Source: JADFOJ01 sp041580235 (lineage in GTDB: Bacteria > Planctomycetota > Phycisphaerae > Phycisphaerales > SM1A02). Taken from it: a stretch of 18,270 nucleotides of DNA. Below the pieces are notes generated by a model. The model did not search any database. It was given only the letters and a program-made list of their open reading frames with translations, and had not been told where the DNA came from. The translations under genes were made by a program, and so were the position numbers. Location: positions 1 to 18,270 of the forward strand of contig JBFGEG010000075.1 of NCBI GenBank assembly GCA_041580235.1. The letters run 5' to 3'. Every line of letters starts with the position of its first letter. Position 1 is the first letter of the stretch. Shown one piece after another: positions 15,615 to 18,270 of the stretch.

Positions 15615-16934
15615 ATGACCCATGGAAAATTGTGCCTTGCACGTCCCCTGGCAGCGGCCGCCGCCGTGATTGGTCTGGCGGCAACCGCGTCCCAGGCTCA
15701 ATTCAGCTTCAGTGAATCGGTCGAGTACGGTCCCCTGCTCGGCCCCAGCGGGATGACCAGCGGTGACTTCGATGGCGACGACGACATCGACCTGGCCACC
15801 ACGGCGGGCGGTCTGGAGGACGGGATCGTCGTGCTGCCCAATGCCGGGGATGGCACGTTCGGCACCGCGATCACGTCGCTGCTGCCGGCGCCCTGGAGCC
15901 CCCAGGACCTGATCGCCGGCGACCTCGACGGCGACGATGACGTCGATATCGCCGTCGCCGGCCGCGATGATCCGGACGGCGTGGTCATCGTGATGCTCAA
16001 CAACGGCGCCGGATCGTTCACCGAGGGGACCACCGTCTTTGTGGGCGAACGTCCGCGCGGGATGAGCATCGCCGACCTCGACAACGACCAGGACCAGGAC
16101 CTGGTCGTGGCGAATCGGCTCTCGGACACCGTCAGCATCCTCATCAACAACGGCTCGGGCGTGTTTACGGTTCAGACCGTGGCCGTGGGCGCGGAGCCGC
16201 GTGACACGGCGTGCGGCAATTTCATGGGCGACGCCCGTCTCGAGATCGTGGTCTCCAATCACGACGACCGGACGGTGTCGGTCCTGGCCGAGAGCGGCGG
16301 GTCGTACCTGGCGACCATGACCATGGTCGTCGGCGACCCGATCCGGCCCGATGGAGTCGTCGCCGCCAATCTCGACGGCGTCGGCTTCGACGACTTTGCC
16401 GTGGCCACGAGCCACTTCGCCGGGCCGGGCGACAACGCGGATTTCGCGACCGTGTACCTCAACAACGGCGCCGGATTTGACGGGCCGTTCAACTACGACA
16501 CCGGGGGCACGACCAGCTCGGAGCTCATCGCCGCAGACCTGGATTGCGACGGCAGCGTGGATCTGGTGGTCTCGAACACCGATTCCAACGACGTGTCGCT
16601 CATGCCCAACAACGGGGACGGGACCTTCGGCGACGGGCAGCGCGCCCAGACCGGAAGCGGTCCGAGCAAGTCGACCGCCGCGGACCTCGACGGCGACAAC
16701 GACCCCGACCTCGCGGTGGCCAACTCGCTCTCCGACGACGTGTCGGTGCTGATCAACCTCACGTGCACCGTCTCGGCGTGCCCATGGGACCTGGACGGCG
16801 ACGGGGACGTCGGGATCAACGACTTCCTGATCGTGCTCGGCAACTGGGGGCTGCCCGGCGGCGACGTCGACGGCGACGGCACCACGGGGATCACCGACTT
16901 CCTGGCCCTGCTCGGCCACTGGGGGCCGTGCTAA
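15615..16934 (+). CDS. Secreted FG-GAP/VCBS repeat protein with C-terminal dockerin-like module
   Basis: 439 residues. The signal peptide (MTHGKLCLARPLAAAAAVIG then LAATASQA) ends near residue 28. Seven FG-GAP/VCBS units follow, each with a calcium-type loop such as DFDGDDDIDLATT (51), DLDGDDDVDIAVA (103), DLDNDQDQDLVVAN (154), DLDCDGSVDLVVSN (308) and DLDGDNDPDLAVAN (357); those at 202 and 252 are weaker. They should fold as a beta-propeller, an extracellular binding or adhesion scaffold. The C-terminus (389-439) holds two EF-hand loops, DLDGDGDVGINDF and DVDGDGTTGITDF, and ends exactly in HWGPC. GGAG lies 9 bases before the ATG. A GTG at 15612 is an in-frame alternative at the same position as the GTG of the beta-helix gene's identical leader. 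It is followed by a terminator at 16966. Confidence 0.88.
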   Translation: MTHGKLCLARPLAAAAAVIGLAATASQAQFSFSESVEYGPLLGPSGMTSGDFDGDDDIDLATTAGGLEDGIVVLPNAGDGTFGTAITSLLPAPWSPQDLIAGDLDGDDDVDIAVAGRDDPDGVVIVMLNNGAGSFTEGTTVFVGERPRGMSIADLDNDQDQDLVVANRLSDTVSILINNGSGVFTVQTVAVGAEPRDTACGNFMGDARLEIVVSNHDDRTVSVLAESGGSYLATMTMVVGDPIRPDGVVAANLDGVGFDDFAVATSHFAGPGDNADFATVYLNNGAGFDGPFNYDTGGTTSSELIAADLDCDGSVDLVVSNTDSNDVSLMPNNGDGTFGDGQRAQTGSGPSKSTAADLDGDNDPDLAVANSLSDDVSVLINLTCTVSACPWDLDGDGDVGINDFLIVLGNWGLPGGDVDGDGTTGITDFLALLGHWGPC

Positions 16935-16965
16935 GACGCCGTCCGCGTCTGCCTGGCGATCCGAC

Positions 16966-16994
16966 GACCCCGGTCTCTACGGCCGGGGTCTTTT
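16966..16994 (+). terminator. Intrinsic terminator after the FG-GAP gene
   Basis: GACCCCGG, a 9-base loop (16974-16982) and CCGGGGTC, followed by TTTT. It starts 31 bases after the stop at 16934. Its stem bases are identical to those of the tRNA-Arg terminator. The reverse strand has no T run on the other side, so it would not serve the gene ending at 17000. Confidence 0.8.
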
Positions 16995-16999
16995 CTGCG

Positions 17000-17233
17000 C
17001 TACCCGCACCCCGTGTCGGAGCAGCAATTGCCTTCCGCGGGCGAGCTCACGCACTCGCCGTCCACGCACGCGTCGATCGTGCAGGGGTCGCCGTCGTCGC
17101 AGTCGTCGGGGCTCTTGCACTGGGGGCACGGTCCCCAGTGATCCATCACCTTCATGAAGTCCGTAAGGCCCACGCCGCCGCCGTCGATGTCGCACTCGGT
17201 TCCGAGGAGGGTCAGAAACTCGACGATGTCCAC
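17000..17233 (-). CDS. Dockerin-like plus cysteine-rich protein, intact part
   Basis: The readable part from GTG 17233 gives 77 residues. That GTG lies inside the first calcium loop, whose frame begins further upstream as CRWDCANGNGRVDIVEFL, so it is an unlikely true start. The second loop reads ECDIDGGGVGLTDFMKVM and is followed by HWGPC. The rest is cysteine-rich (CKSPDDCDDGDPCTIDAC, then VDGECVSSPAEGNCCSDTG), a pattern seen in secreted proteins of planctomycetes and myxobacteria with likely disulfides. Stop TAG at 17000-17002. Its stop faces that of the FG-GAP gene, with the 16966 terminator between. See the next entry for the missing start. Confidence 0.65.
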   Translation of the reverse strand: MDIVEFLTLLGTECDIDGGGVGLTDFMKVMDHWGPCPQCKSPDDCDDGDPCTIDACVDGECVSSPAEGNCCSDTGCG

Positions 17234-17324
17234 GCGCCCGTTGCCGTTGGCGCAGTCCCAGCGGCACGTGCCGCCCCCGAGGGCGGCCGCGGTCAGCAGC
17301 CTCCCGCGACGCGGGACGCCTCAT
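17234..17324 (-). pseudogene. Displaced 5' end (signal peptide) of the dockerin/Cys-rich gene
   Basis: On the reverse strand an ATG at 17324 has GAGG 7 bases upstream and reads MRRPASR, then leaves the dockerin frame. The dockerin frame upstream of 17233 is open back to a TGA near 17323-17325 and reads RLLTAAALGGGTCRWDC. Removing one base from the G-rich run at 17300-17308 (reverse strand CGCGGGAGG) joins them into MRRPASRRLLTAAALGGG, a normal signal peptide. So the gene was probably 17000-17324 and carries a one-base insertion or a sequence error. Confidence 0.6.
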
Positions 17325-17484
17325 CCGCAAACCTCGAATCCGCATGGCTGCACCCCTCCACCGGGCCGGTGACCGGCCCCCCGGCTGGCTCGCGTCAGGA
17401 TACCCCCGAGGGCGCATGCGCCATCGCACTTTTCGAGCTCTGCGGCCCTTTTCGCGGTTTCCTTTGCTGCCGTGCCGGCTGGGC

Positions 17485-17505
17485 GTCATAATGACGGGAT
17501 CGTCA
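17485..17505. promoter_or_regulatory. Two overlapping dyads upstream of the dehydrogenase gene
   Basis: GTCATAATGAC (17485-17495) is a perfect palindrome around a central A. TGACG-GGAT-CGTCA (17492-17505) is a second inverted repeat that shares TGAC with it. They lie 35-55 bases before the GTG at 17541, where an operator or promoter would be expected. The AT-rich CATAAT could act as a -10. Confidence 0.4.
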
Positions 17506-17540
17506 CGCCCCTCCGGATGGGAATGAAGGAGTCCGCAATC

Positions 17541-18270
17541 GTGAAGTCCGCCTGGGCAGGGCCAGCGGCGCTCGTGGCCGCGTCGATGTTGACGGCGTCG
17601 CTCGCGGGAGCGACGGGTTCGGAGATCTTCGTCACCACCGAAACCATCACGTCACAGTTGCAGAAGCCGACCAACCTCGTCGCGGCCCCGGGCGACGCCC
17701 AGCGGCTCTTCGTGACGGATCTCGTCGGGCAGATCCGGATCATCAAGAACGGCCAGCTGCTCGATGAGCCCTTCCTCGACATCACGGCGATCGTCAACTC
17801 GACGCCGCCGGAGCGGGGCCTGGTTGGTCTCGCCTTTCATCCCGACTACCAGACCAACGGGCTCTTCTACGTCACCTACGCGAACCTCGACAGCACCAGC
17901 GTCCTCGCCCGCTTCACGGTGACGGCGGATCCGGAGGTCGCGGACCCCGCCAGCCACGTCACCCTGCTCACCGTCGATCAGCCCGAGCCCTCGCACAACG
18001 TGGGCTGGATCGGCTTCGGTCCCGACGGGTACCTCTACGTCGGCTCGGGCGACGGCGGCAACGCCACGGGAGGCGTCAACGCCCAGAGCACGGACCTGCT
18101 GCTGGGCAAGATCCTCCGCATCGACGTGGACACCGATGACTTTCCGAAGGACCCGCAACGCAATTACGGGATTCCCGCCACCAACCCGTTCGTGGGCGGC
18201 CCCGAGCGCGACGAGATCTGGGCCTCGGGCCTCCGCAACCCGTGGCGGTGCAGCTTCGATCCCGTGACCA
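17541..18270 (+). CDS. Secreted glucose/sorbosone dehydrogenase-like (PQQ-type) protein, N-terminal part
   Basis: The first 243 codons are present and the gene runs off the window. GTG start, with AAGGAG (17526-17531) 9 bases upstream, then the signal peptide KSAWAGPAALVAASMLTASL ending about residue 25. The mature part has the GSDH (soluble PQQ sugar dehydrogenase) six-bladed propeller marks: PTNLVAAPGDAQRLFVTD, GLVGLAFHPDY, a histidine at ~152 in PSHNVGWIGFGPDGYLYVGS with the GDGG that follows, LLGKILRIDVD and GLRNPWRCSFD. In true members this histidine is the catalytic base. The usual H-x-G-G is H-N-V-G here, so activity is not certain. Periplasmic or extracellular location is expected. 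A dockerin could lie in the missing C-terminus; this is a guess by analogy. Confidence 0.85.
   Translation, partial: MKSAWAGPAALVAASMLTASLAGATGSEIFVTTETITSQLQKPTNLVAAPGDAQRLFVTDLVGQIRIIKNGQLLDEPFLDITAIVNSTPPERGLVGLAFHPDYQTNGLFYVTYANLDSTSVLARFTVTADPEVADPASHVTLLTVDQPEPSHNVGWIGFGPDGYLYVGSGDGGNATGGVNAQSTDLLLGKILRIDVDTDDFPKDPQRNYGIPATNPFVGGPERDEIWASGLRNPWRCSFDPVT

Noticed and set aside
15429..16919. Long open frame of 496 codons on the reverse strand
   Set aside because: It lies opposite the FG-GAP gene, crosses the tRNA terminator region and reads as a His/Val/Asp-rich mirror of the repeats with no domain. It is a shadow typical of high-GC DNA.
15436..16994. The two identical terminator stems as ends of a mobile element next to a tRNA
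   Set aside because: There is no integrase or transposase between them, no copy of the tRNA end at the far side, and both are ordinary terminators right after genes.

Overview
The window is high-GC bacterial DNA, densely coding on both strands, and most likely comes from a planctomycete, probably of the Phycisphaerae type. This is inferred from several secreted proteins that end in a paired EF-hand (dockerin-like) module closing with W-G-x-C, a planctomycete-style ECF sigma factor, and a 'YVDDDA' beta-helix surface protein. No mobile element, CRISPR array or integrase is visible.

Layout. Positions 1-916 hold the end of thiS and all of thiG (thiazole synthesis for thiamine). A reverse-strand pair follows: a DinG-type helicase (4378 to 2375), then a phosphomannomutase/phosphoglucomutase (2323 to 926). 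A small forward gene (4429-4881) reads on in the same frame, beyond an internal TGA, to 5010; that is where a convergent sodium/solute symporter gene (6378 to 5011) ends. Next come a large secreted beta-helix protein with a C-terminal dockerin (6563-8320) and a 96-residue secreted protein that is almost only dockerin (8396-8686). A convergent MFS transporter (9865 to 8678) and a secreted protein of unknown function (9907-10833) follow.

The middle is regulatory. A membrane histidine kinase and a NarL/LuxR response regulator lie on the reverse strand with a 4-base ATGA overlap (13387 to 10842). Divergent from them is an ECF-type sigma factor (13589-14182), followed by a small secreted helical protein (14288-14803). 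A 15-base element, matching at 14 of 15 positions, lies 63 and 65 bases upstream of these last two genes and may be a shared control site.

The right part holds a possible 95-residue protein (14948-15235), tRNA-Arg(CCG) with a strong terminator, and a secreted FG-GAP/VCBS repeat protein with a dockerin (15615-16934). It also holds a reverse-strand dockerin plus cysteine-rich protein whose signal peptide appears cut off by a one-base frameshift (17000-17324), and the first 243 codons of a secreted glucose/sorbosone dehydrogenase-like enzyme that runs off the window.

The main theme is a set of four secreted proteins sharing one dockerin-like C-terminal style, next to a two-component system and an ECF sigma factor that could control surface or secreted genes. 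That regulatory link is inference. Two genes look broken by single-base events. These may be true mutations or sequence errors.
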